The notes under the pieces were generated by a model that saw only the letters and a program-made list of their open reading frames with translations, had not been told where the DNA came from and made no database searches. Position numbers and translations under genes: made by a program. From Camarhynchus parvulus (taxonomy: Eukaryota > Chordata > Aves > Passeriformes > Thraupidae), in the NCBI RefSeq assembly GCF_901933205.1, contig NC_044600.1:4068501-4132500 (forward strand): 64,000 bases of DNA. The letters are read 5' to 3'. Within the stretch, counting starts at the first letter, position 1. Every line of letters begins with the position of its first letter. Below are positions 1-11,100 of this stretch, one piece after another.

Positions 1-3000
1 GCTTTCTTTCATCTTGAGAGGTTTCTGGGTAGAAAAACAGTCTCTGAAATCTATAGCAGATTTTATTTATGGATGTTAAGAACTTACTCCCTCACTTTTA
101 ATAGTTTTATATTCGAAACACTTTTCTCTGCTACTTGCTTAATGATTTCAGATTTTCTTTATAGACAGACCAGCTGTTTCTAAAACACATTTTTAGTCAT
201 GTACATGTAACAGCAAAGATAAACCCCCACATCCCTGCATTGTTCTCCCCAAAACACAAGGCACCAACACTTATTTTAATGTGCCACAAGCACAGCTCCT
301 TTATCTCCTTTAATAAGGAGCACTGTTCCTCAGGCAGTCTGTCCAGGAGAGGGAAATGCAAATTGTTGCTTTGGAATTGAACAGGTTTCCTGCTCTTTGG
401 TCATAATGAATGTAATATCTTTCCTTGGCATGGAGCTGAGCAGTGTTTGACTCCCAGATCAGCTGCTCCCTGTGTTCCACATGTCTGCAGGCCCTTTCCT
501 TTATCAGTTCCCTTCCCCTGAACTGGAAATTACAGCTGGCAGACAAACACAGATATCACTGCTGGGGCTCACAGGACTTTTGCAGTGTCAGGATAAAGTT
601 TAGCATCATGTTTTTATTTTCTACTAAGCCTTAAATTGTTGTATTTATCATGCAATGTTATGTTCTGAAGGTTTGGGTTTTTTTGCCATTGATATTTGGT
701 AAATGATAACTGGCAGTGTTTCATTCAGCTGAGGCATTTACTCCTTAGCATGCTGAATGAGGTCTTTAATTGGTAGCAGGAAAGTTGTTCAATGAGGGGT
801 TTTTTGCTTGATCACCAATCTCCTGCATAGTATTAATTATCTGAAATAAAGTGACTGTTAAATAACCCCCATGATTAAAACAGGAAAATGCTTAGAACAA
901 AGGAGTGACTTCTGCTTCAGGGTAAGTGCAGCACTGAATTATTTCATTTCATACCATGAAATACAATCTTTTGAGTAGCTGAAAATACTGAGAGCCATCA
1001 CAAACCCAGTGTCCTTATAAAACAAAGTCATTTATTCTGTTTTGTTCTATGTTTATTTTGTTTTATCCTATGTACTGCTGTTATACTGTAGTACAAAGAT
1101 GATTTTTCCTCTCTGGTGGCACAGCAAAAGTAGAAGTGTATTTGCATGCTCCTTGACAATTTCAGATTATAAATCATCCTAGCTACTAATCAATAAATGC
1201 AACTTTAAAATCTTGATTTTTTTTCATATTCCAAGGATTTCCATTTATTTTTGAAGTGTATAAACTACAACTGATATCACAATTTATTATAAGGAACATG
1301 TTAATGGGATAAGAGAGCTTTCCCCTTCACTCTTTATGGTCTGGTCATGAGCTAGTGCCAGCAAGGTAAATGAGTCTTTAAACCATACCCTAAACTCTGT
1401 TAAACCCTTTCTGCTCACTGAATTTTCTTACCACTGAATGTAAAAGGAGAATTATAATTCCAAAATCACACAAGAAGCACTTCAGATCCAACTCTGCTAG
1501 TTGTGCATTGCAAGGCACCTTGTTAAAACACATTTCTAAATGCAATATAAAATGATACAGCAGATAAAAAGTCATTGTGGGTGAGCACACAGACATGTTG
1601 TGTGGAACAGAGGGAATGATGGGCTCTGAGCAGCCCCCTGCTGCTCCAGTGTGGGGCTGGAGTGCTGTCCTGAACAACTTGAGGTATTTCACCCCATGTG
1701 CTTTTTTATTTTCTTCCTGTGGGAAGCAGAGCCTGTTGGCATTGCAGAGCCACGAATCACCAGGGCAGAGGGTCAGGCAGCACCAAACCCCAGCTGCCAT
1801 CCTTGCTCTCAGCATTCTGTGCCCCAAAATTGCCGTGGGGAGGAGGCAGATGGGGCTGCAGGTGCTGCAGAGCCAACACTCCAGCACTCCTTAGGTGCTC
1901 CCCAGCCAGACCTTTGCTCAGCGCTCATCTGTTGTTTCCCATCCCCATTCACCTCCTGCTGCTCCTCTAAATCCCCTCTGGCCCAGCCTGGGCCCCAGAG
2001 AGCAGAACCTGCTGGTGCCAGGCACGGCCACAAAGCCTGACCTGCATCGAGTGGGCTCTGACCATCCTGAGTCATTTCTGCTACAAACACAGCCAGAGCA
2101 GAGCTCAGTTTTCAGAAGCCAGAGATGTACTTGTGATTTGAACAGCCAGTCCTAGACATCTGCTCTCTTGTCTGCCTAATCTTCATGTCAATCCCTGGTG
2201 CTTCAGCTGGTCCAAAGCAGAGCCCTGCAGCCAGGCTGTGCCAGCCTTTGGAAGGAGGACAGGGACACCTTGCCTTGATTCCCTCTACCAGGTGCTGCCC
2301 CACCATCAGCACAGCCTGACCCTGAGGGTGATAGGAACAAAGTGGGGGCACTGGGATGTCTGGATCAGTCATTTGGGATGGAGGGGGGGCACTGGGCTGT
2401 GTGGATTGGTCATTTGGGATGGAATGGGGGCACTGGGCTATGTGGATTGGTCATTTGGGATGGAGGGGGGGCACTGGGCTGTGTGGATTGGTCATTTGGG
2501 ATGGAGTGAGGCACTGAGCTCTCTCTGCAGACTGGCACCTTCCACCAAACCTCAGGTGCAGGATGGCTCTGCCTTCAAAGGGAGGATCACACAAACAAAG
2601 CCTCTGCTCACCAGCTGGTTCTGACTTCACTTCCAGCTCTAAAGCCTTCCTCCAGCTGAAAGCAGATTTTTATCTGCCTCATCAAGTTGCTTATGGGGTG
2701 CTGCTGCCTGCCAGGCTTCGTAACCCTCTGTGCCTCAGTCCTTCAGAGAGCTTCCCAACCCCATAAAGAATGTAAGTATAAATGCTGTAAACACTGTTCC
2801 TGATCATGGTGTTCCCAAGGGAGTATTTTTCATTTTTATATCAAAGCAGTTTTGTTCCTTGTAGCCCCAGCTGTCACAGCCAGAATTCCACAGCAGGTAA
2901 CACCCTGCACACCACAGTGCAGCTCCATCCCAGGGTTTGGATGTACATGGAATTTTGGTCACATTAAAATGCAGAAGCTTTGTTTGAGGCTCTTTTCATT

Positions 3001-4110
3001 ACCTGGTACAGATCACCATGCATGCATTAGCGACTGTTGTTATTTATGACTCCAATAATCCTCACCACATCTGCAGAGCCTTCCGGAAGCTGTTCCTATT
3101 TCCATTCCAACAGGATGACTTGGGGCCAGCTTTCTGCTGACCCTGGTAGAAACTTCTTCATTAAGCAGGGCAACGTGCTGCATGCAGGTAACGCTCCTGA
3201 GCTGGCAAACCAGCGCTGTTTCCACATTTTATATTACAGCACCTTTTCCCCTCGAGGAGTATTACTGCAGTTTCTGTAGTTTCCTACTGAAGCACAAAAA
3301 ACTTTCTTATGGTCTGTGTAAAACAGAGGTTGTTGTAATCATGTTTTACTGCTTTCTAAGAAATGCTCTTTTTAAAATTGTTTGTGAGAAGACACTAACA
3401 GCTCTTTCAAGCTTGTGAAGCAAGAATGAGGTTTAATGACAAGATTTTCTTTGCATTTAGTTCCTTTGTAACCAGTGGGATAGAATTTACCTGAAATGCT
3501 TTTTATAGACATTCCTATGTAAAACAGGGTGTCTGTTTGGGTTTAATGCCTGGAGGAAAAGGGAGAATTTTATATGTGAGGAATGTCTCCAGATGTCACA
3601 GTGCCTTAAAATACTGGATTGTTGTAGGCACTCACCCTAAAATCCTTACCTTGCCAAAAGCCTGTTGAGCAGATTTGGTGAACACTTTTTAATTCTAGAG
3701 ACAGAGTTGTCAGTGTAGAGCAAGGCAAAGGTATTGCTCCATCCCCTCAGAGGTGTTTTGCCCTAACATGGCGCTTTAGAAATTAGTTTTTAGTCTTTGT
3801 GACTGACTGTACTGTGTGGCCTTACAGCACAGTAGGCATATAGGAGAAACAAACTGACAAAATTAAGAATTTCAGGTTTATCATTAAGAAGAATATTCAT
3901 TACACAAGATTTTACAATTATGTTATTGCCACATGACCTTGCAGAACAAAATTATGTTCTCAGTTAGGGCTTGCCTGACGCTGCCAGAGGAATCCAACTT
4001 AAAATATGCTGGATTGAGAAACCGACTTCACATTCTTCTCTGCAGAGTGAGATTTGTGTAAGTAACAAACTCCATCCTTTCTAGATAAGAGCTGTGATGT
4101 ATTCCATACA
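1..4110. other. Intergenic DNA upstream of POF1B
   Basis: I see no gene here. The open frames are short, overlap each other on both strands and show neither family motifs nor consistent splice signals. The stretch is AT-rich with a more GC-rich patch around 1.6-2.3 kb. The only structured element is the tandem repeat at 2344-2518. Human synteny would place CHM further upstream of POF1B, but none of its exons was recognised. Confidence 0.5.
2344..2518. repeat. Minisatellite, about 42-bp unit, about 4 copies
   Basis: A unit containing GGCACTGGGCTGTGTGGATT followed by GGTCATTTGGGATGGA repeats about four times. Copies differ by single bases and by the length of the G run. It lies in the POF1B upstream intergenic region and has no visible coding role. 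Confidence 0.85.
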
Positions 4111-4114
4111 TAAT

Positions 4115-4380
4115 GATGAGAGCTGGGAATGCACTAGGGGGAATGGCTTCCAACTGGCAGAGGGTGGGATTAGATGGGATACTGGGGAAAATCTTTCCCT
4201 TTGAGGCTGGTGAGGCCCTGGCACAGGTTGTCCAGAGCTGCATGGCTTCTCCATCCCTGAAAGTGTCCAAGGCCAGGCTGGACAGGGCTTGGAGCATCCT
4301 GGGATAGCGGAAAGTGTCCCTGCTCATGTCACAGGGCGGAACGGGATGGGCTTTAAGGTTCCTTTGAACCCAGACCATGC
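4115..4380 (+). mobile_element. CR1 LINE 3' fragment, sense orientation
   Basis: The text resembles the 3' part of avian CR1 elements: a stretch around CCAACTGGCAGAGGGTGGGA, then the segment about the truncated mean of the CR1 tail (CTTCTCCATCCCTG, GTGTCCAAGGCCAGGCTGGA) and a degraded tail about GGTTCCTTTGAACCCAGACCAT. The element is 5'-truncated, as usual for CR1, and ends about 270 bp before the POF1B CpG island. Confidence 0.8.
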
Positions 4381-4860
4381 AGGGATGCTCAGATGAGCCG
4401 GTCACTGAGGCAGCCCCTGCTCTGCGGTGCAGGGATGCGGGCACAGGATGCGCTCCTCTCCCGGGCAGCTGCTGCTCCAGGCACAGCTCCTGCGGGGCCA
4501 CCGCGGCTCCTGCAGGTGGGAACGGCTCTGTGCCAAGTTCACAACCTCCCGTGAAAAGGATACTTAAGTTCATTTGCGCAGCAGGTAGCTATGGCTTTAC
4601 ACTCTGCCTACACACGTTGCAAAGAGATCAACAGCAAAGCGCTTTAGTGAACAGCGCGGGGTTTGCTTTTCCCCAGCGCCGTGTGCTGTTTCGCGGCGGT
4701 GCTGTACGGGAGCGGTCGGTGCGGAGCCCGTTCCGGGCTGTGCCGGTGCCGGGGCGGGGTCGGCCCGGGGCTCCCCGCCCGCAGGTGCGGCCCGCCCAAG
4801 GCGCGGCCCGCGCAGGTAAAGCCGGAGCGGCCCCGCCGCCACCGCCGCAGTCCCGCCGCG

Positions 4861-5192
4861 ATGTTCGGGGCGCAGCAGCAGCTGCAGCCGCCCGCGCTGC
4901 CCCGCACCTCCAGCCGCAGCAGCACCATTACTACCGGCGGCAGCAGCACTACAGCACCCTGCCCGCCCGCCGGCCCTGCCCCGAGCCCCCGCCGTGCCCC
5001 GAGCCCCCGCCGTGCCCGGAGCCGCCGCGGCCGCTGCCCTGCCTGGACCCCGCTCCGCACCCGCAGCAGGACGGCGCCGTGGCCTACGACCGGGTGCGCA
5101 CCTACGGGCCGGGCTGCCGCCGGCTCAGCACCTCCTGCTCCTCCCGGGCCGCCTCGCCGCTGGACTGCGGGCACGGCTGCGACCCGCCACAG
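4861..5192 (+). CDS. POF1B: POF1B exon 1, with apparent one-base frame break
   Basis: The exon ends [10 protein letters not shown] at a CAG/GTACGG donor in phase 0. The homologous frame ([11 protein letters not shown], then [10 protein letters not shown]) runs from about 4905 to 5192 and has no nearby ATG. The only good ATG, at 4861 ([14 protein letters not shown]), is in a different frame. One extra C in the CCCC run at about 4900-4903 would join the two into a sequence resembling the human N-terminus. The exon is Pro/Cys-rich, with tandem CPEPP motifs at about 4976-5035. A real alternative start in an upstream exon cannot be excluded, so the 5' limit is tentative. Confidence 0.7.
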
Positions 5193-8100
5193 GTACGGCG
5201 GACACGGCCCCGGCCCCGGCCTGGCCCCTCGGGGGCTGCTCCCGGCCCGGATCAGGGGCCGTCGAAGCCGGAGCCCGACCCCGGGAGCTGCGGGTGCGCC
5301 CGGCGGCGCGGAGGCTCTGAGGGTCGGGCCGGGCTCCCCCGGGGTGGGACGGGTCCAGCCCCGGCCTCTCCGCGCGTTTCCCTCAGTGGAAAAGCCGCTG
5401 TGGGCGCTCCCCGCCGTTCCCAGGCTGTCCCCGGGCAGGGATGCGGTCCTGGCACCGTCCCCAGGCTCGCCGGGCTGTCCCCGGGCAGGGATGCGGTCCT
5501 GGCACCGTCCCCAGGCTCGCCGGGCTGTCCCCGGGCAGGGATGCGGTCCCTGGCACCGGCCCCACAGCGGTGTCACCTTTTCGCACCCTTTAACGCGGCT
5601 CTGGCCGGTTCTGGCCCAGCCCAGCCCCGGGGCCCCGCCGGCGCTGCTCCCTTCCCACGCCGGGATGTCACTGCCTGTCTCTGCTGACTTGGCGCTGCTC
5701 ATGTAAATAGAACTCGAAGCCTGGGTGCTTATTCGTTCTCTCTGTATCGATGGTGCTTAGTAAGGTTCGCCGCTGAGGTGTTGGAGTCGGGCTTGGAAGG
5801 CCCTGGCAATGCAGTTCAGCAGGTTTGTTGTGTGTGTATCCAAGGCATGGCTTGAAAGTATCGGTGGAATTTAATGTCATTTTAACACATGCAAAAGGTG
5901 TATTAAAACTAGAAACCACTAGCTTTAGAACAGAATTGACTGCAAAACCAGAAAGGAGATCAAAATTTATTCTCAGCTCATTTTTTCCTCATACAGTAGA
6001 ATGCCATTAACATCTACAGGATTGCTCTGCTGTACTCAAATGGCAATGTACATTTGTTTCAAGATGAACTCTTACTGAATTTTCTTTCCTGTGTTATATT
6101 TACCTGTCAGAAAGAGTCTGGATTAAGACCAATACAAGATCTGCATTCCTTTCAAAGCAGTATTTACATAGTTTGAGGGCTGCCTTCCTCTCCAGGATGG
6201 TTTATGTAAATCCTGGGAAGTGAGCGAACAGCTGTGCTAAATAGAAGGACAAGAGGAAACAGCCTCAAGTTGTGCTAGCAGAGGTTCAGGTTGGATATTA
6301 GGAAAAAATTCTTCATGGAATGGATGGTTAAGCATTGGAACACACTGCCCAGGGAATTGGTGGACTCAGCATCCCTGGAAGTGTTCAAAAGTGCGTCTGT
6401 GGCACTTGAGGACATGGTTGAGAGGCGGCCTGGGCCGTGCTGGGGAATGGTTGGACTCGATGATCTTGGTGGGTTTTTCCAGCTTGAACGAGTCTGTGAT
6501 CATTGGGGCTTTGTAGGAGGTGGTAGTGGCAGAGCCATTCCCTCTGTATCCAGGTTGTTAATCCTCTTTTGCAAGATGTAGGGCAGGAGTGTAAACACAG
6601 GTCTCTCACCTCCCATATAAGTGATCTGCTCAGCTAGGCTAGATGATAGTCTGAATTGCAGTTAATTAATTAAATATTCATTGGCATAAACACTGCAGTC
6701 CCAAGCTTCCTCAGCCTAGATAAGTACGTGAACAAGGATTACAGGCTCAAATGCTGTCGCTGCTCTATGGAGGATGTTTAATTTTCAACATCTGTCATAG
6801 TCACTGAATCCATTACGTCCTGCTGATGAAAACTAATTTCTTGCTGAAGTGTTTTGCTGGACGAGACTTTAAAGCCAAGAGGGTGTAGCTCAGTCAGGCT
6901 TTGTGTGGGTTGCAGTTTCAGTGGTGGAGAAGGAAGGCGCCTAATACAGATTATTAGGAAGTTATTAAAGCAGAAAACAGTAACAAACAGGGAAGTCAGC
7001 TGGGAGGAGGCAGAAGTGGCACACTTGGTGCTGAATGGGAGTTGCCCCAGAGAAGCCCTGGGAGGGGTGCAGGACATTCCCCAGGAGTGGATCAGTTGCC
7101 CTTTGAGCCCATTGTGTGGGGCCATGTAAAGTGAATAATGGGCTGATACCAAACTCCCATCTGTGTTTGGTGTGCAGGAGGATTTGGGGTTAGGGGCAGC
7201 CCAGAGCTGCAATTTCAGCTCTGTGCTGCTGCTAAAGCAAAGGGCTGGCTTTGAGCAGTATTTAATTTGTTTCTGCAGAGCTTGTGTGGATTAACAATAA
7301 CAGACATGTACATCCCTGTTGACACAGTGCTAGTCTTCAGTCATGTGGCTGGGTGTGCTCTCGTGTTTATGTACACTTTAATAAGCTGGAGAGAGGGAGA
7401 ATTTGAAATTGCTGTGTGCACAGAGCACACGTGCTGGTGCTTTTTGTGATTCAGGGTTTTTTTTCCTTTCCTGGTTTGTTTTGTCTGCGGAGAAATTCAC
7501 AGCAAATTTTGCTTTGCTTGATGTAAATGAAAAGTGTTTGGAATAAATTCCCTTCTAGTGTGGCTTATGTATGAATCCCTTCTCCATGGTCATGAAAAGA
7601 TATTTCTGAAGTGGCTCATACAAATTGTTGGCAGAGGGCAAAACCCTGACAGGTTCTCTGTAGAGGTTCTCTGTCCATGTGAGACATTTTGGGAGTCAGG
7701 TGTTTGTGTGGCTGGGCTCAGTTCTGTGACGTGCAAAGGGCTCCCATGAAAATGGTGTAATATTAACCAGCTTTAGGGCTGGTCTGTGTTGTAACAGCCT
7801 CAAACTCAGCCTGCCATTTCCCCATTTCACCTGCCAACTGGAACTCATAAATTATGAGCAGATGACTGGATTGCTTGTCATTAGCAAGACAATGTATTGT
7901 GGATAAAGGCCTTTGACATAGATGAAATTCTCACTTTCATCTCTGGGTTGGCTGAAGCCAAGGGTAACCTGTTGAAATTAAAAAAAAAAAAAAGGACATT
8001 CGATTGCTTCCACATAAAATTGGCACACTTAGGATAAATCTATCAAGTGCTTATTCTAAAATTAAAAAATCTTATTTAGAAATTGTAAAGACTAGCAAAA

Positions 8101-11100
8101 ATATTCATGCAAGTTTTAGTGTTACCTTTTAAAATTCTCCTTATAAGCCCCATGGCAGGCGGTTGGAACGGGAAGAACTTTAAAGTCCCTTCCAACCCAA
8201 ACCATTCTGTGATTCTGTAAAACAGACCCAGACTGACTGCTCAAGCTGTCATGAATTCCAAACCCACAACAGCACTGGGCTTTCCCTTTGGAATCCCACC
8301 TTCCCTTCCTTCTCCCAGACAGAAAACGCTGCATCTCCAGACACTGCATCTTCTGACTGCTTGGAGAGAATAATCTGAGCTGTGCCTCTTGGGAGTGCTG
8401 GAAAACAGAAACAGCCCAAGATCCCTTTCCATGTTCCTACTGCTGGGGACAGCTCCAGAGCTCTTGGAGGTGGCAGCTCCTTGTGCAGAGCCCCGAGCTG
8501 TGTGTGGGCAATCCAGGCTGGCACAGACACAGCGTTTCTGCCTCTTGGTCCCCTCCCAGCCTGTGCCTGTCCAGCCTGCTTGGCTGGAATGGGAGAAAGG
8601 GCAGGCAAATCCCTGTTTGTAAAGCAGTTCTTTGAAAATGAAAGAGTTTGGGTATCTCAAAAATAAGCATAATTTTATCCAGGCAAAACATTCTTAGGTT
8701 CTGTATAATATTGCATATACAATGAGAATATTATAAAGGTCTGTTTCAACTTAAAATGCTCCAGACTCCTCTGCTGTGGGTTTATTCCTCAGAGACACCC
8801 TGGATGTTTTATCCTCTCTCAATTTTGAGTCAGCCCTGGCACGGTTGTACAACCTTTCAGTGGATTCCAGGGCTGTTGTTCAGTGTCACACAGTGGCCAT
8901 GTGCTGTCCCTGTGCTGGAATGAGTCAGTCCCTGCTGTCCCAGGGCTCTCTGGTGTCACAGCTCCGTGTGCTGCTCAGGGACACTGGGCTCGGCTGTGCC
9001 TGCTCTGACACTCGGCTGAAGGAAGGACCAGTGGCCATTCCTCTGCTGAGTATTTCACCTTTTAGTTCCAGTTCTGCAGGTGTTGGTGGTGCAGGATTGA
9101 GCTGCATGTTCCACCTCTCTGTGCTGTGTCCCCAGAGTCCTGCTGGCACATGGGGTGGCAGCTGCACTGGGCTGTGTCCCCAAGTTTCTGCAGCAGTTTT
9201 AATTTTGAAATTTCTTAATTACTCTGACTGCTGAAAAAACAGTTTCTTTCCTACTTTTGTTTCTCTTTCCTGGTGCTGTTATGATTCACTCTTGGGAGGT
9301 TTGGAAAACTGCTCCAGGCTTCCTAAACTTATGCAACAGTTGATAGGAGACCTGACCTACTTCAGAGCTGCTCTCACCTGGCAGAGAATGCGGCTGAGAC
9401 TGAGCTGCAGCAACATAAACTTCCCCCTGGCTTTGGGGAAGAAATGATTCATTATGAAAATTGGAGGTTTGTGCTGTGAGGGAGGATAAACTGTGCTGCA
9501 AACTGACAAATTGCCCAGTCCTTAGATTGGGTTCAGTGGGAACTCTGCTGGTTTGGGTAAAGACCTGGATGTGAAGGGTTGAAGCAATGTGTGATTTGTT
9601 AGAACTGGTGGAGGACAGTGTCTAGAAGCAATTGCTTCTAGACAGTGCTGGGGCAAAACCTGAAGAAATCTATTTGAAAATAAAGCTGTTGCCAGGGACA
9701 GATTCTTGTAATTTAAAGAGGCAGATCTCATTTTTCATTGCAGATGCTGCACATGGCCATCATTCCCATAGGTGGCAGCTGTGGAGCTGTGTGCACTGGA
9801 CATGACCCAGGGGGTTCTTGGGCAGCTCCTCTACCTGTTAATTTCTGAGTTTAAGCAAAATCCAAATTTTCATGCCTTGGTGAAACAAAAAGCATATGAT
9901 GCATCTCCGTCTACACCAGCTGAGTTTGATGTGTAACGTGAAAAAACCAAAAATAAAAGAGATGGGCTGGAACAGGGACATGGGATCCAGGAAGGCTCAT
10001 CCAGCTTTGGTTTGTAGCCTGTTCTGCTGCACTTACAGAAAATGTGGACTAATTCCCTCAGACCTGCAAAGAGGGGATTGAGAAAAACCCAGCTCATAAA
10101 ATGCAATGAAGGATTGTGTCTTGCCATGCTGCGCACGGACCAATTCCTTTGGGGTGGGAAGGCCCTGGGTTTAAAATATCTCTAGGTGATTGTGGCCAGT
10201 GGATCCCAAAGTATTCACAGCCAGTGTCCATAATCAGATTCCTCTGCCAGAAGAGGTGTTGGAGGTTGAGCTGCAGTAATCCTGAAGCTTTTTTCCTCCC
10301 TTGCAGGGCACCATCCGCAGGATCATTATCGAGAACCCGGATCAGGTAGGGAAACTGGGCTGGGCTTCCCTCAGCTCCTCCACAGGGGATGGGAAACACT
10401 CTGAGAGCACCCAGCTCACACCTCTGAGGGTGAGAGGTGGAATTCTGAGGGGTTGAAAACACTGCAGAGTGGCCACTCAGGCTCCCACCTCTCAGCAATT
10501 CAGTCTTTATTAATATTGATTAATTACTATTTCTACTGTATTTATTTCACACAGTCCCTATGCAAGCACAGCCACTTGGTTTCCAAATGGACACACACTC
10601 ATATGTTCACATCCTAAAGGACATCTCATATATATTTAAATTATCTGTTTTTAGTCAAAATTACACTAATCCTGAGTTTGCTGTTTGATTTATGGATGTT
10701 TTTATTTATGTGTTTTACAGGAGCCATTATCCCCTTTTCTTAGAGGGGCCAGTTTCTCTCCTGGAAATAATGTCATCTATGAAAAAACAATAAGAAAATA
10801 TGAGCTATTAAATCCCCTCCAAGTAAGTTGGCTGTTTATATTATCTATTGTAAGAAGACAATTGAGTTGGTGGCAGGAAATTGATGTTTCTGGGTTGGTT
10901 CTGGGTTTTTTTATTTCTGTTAGGAGTAGCTTCCAACCTGAGAACTGCCTTGTTGTGATCTAGAATACATTCTCAAAGTAAATGAAGCAGTGTTTAAGGA
11001 GAGAAGAAAGTGGAATGTTTGCCGTATTTTTCCTAAGAATTTATTATTAATTAACACTGAAAACTGCTGTTGTATCTCTAATATTGTCAGTCTATATCTG

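Larger units (their letters stand above)
4650..5600 (+). promoter_or_regulatory. CpG island / POF1B promoter and first exon region
   Basis: Base composition switches abruptly from about 40% GC to very GC- and CpG-rich sequence. The island covers the region before the POF1B start, the first coding exon and the start of intron 1. A strong donor-like CGCAG/GTAAAG lies at about 4815, so a short upstream noncoding exon is possible. No convincing TATA box was seen, and the transcription start is not determined. Confidence 0.65.

Noticed and set aside
4377..5687. 436-codon plus-strand open frame across the POF1B CpG island
   Set aside because: Only its middle part (about 4905-5192) matches POF1B exon 1. 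The rest is GC-driven open frame running through the intron 1 donor and the 50-bp repeat.
4644..5702. 352-codon minus-strand open frame
   Set aside because: It is the shadow of the same GC-rich region and repeat; low-complexity Pro/Gly/Arg composition with no family match.
7980..7993. A run near 7.98 kb as a possible retrogene tail
   Set aside because: No processed coding sequence or target-site duplication is visible upstream of it.
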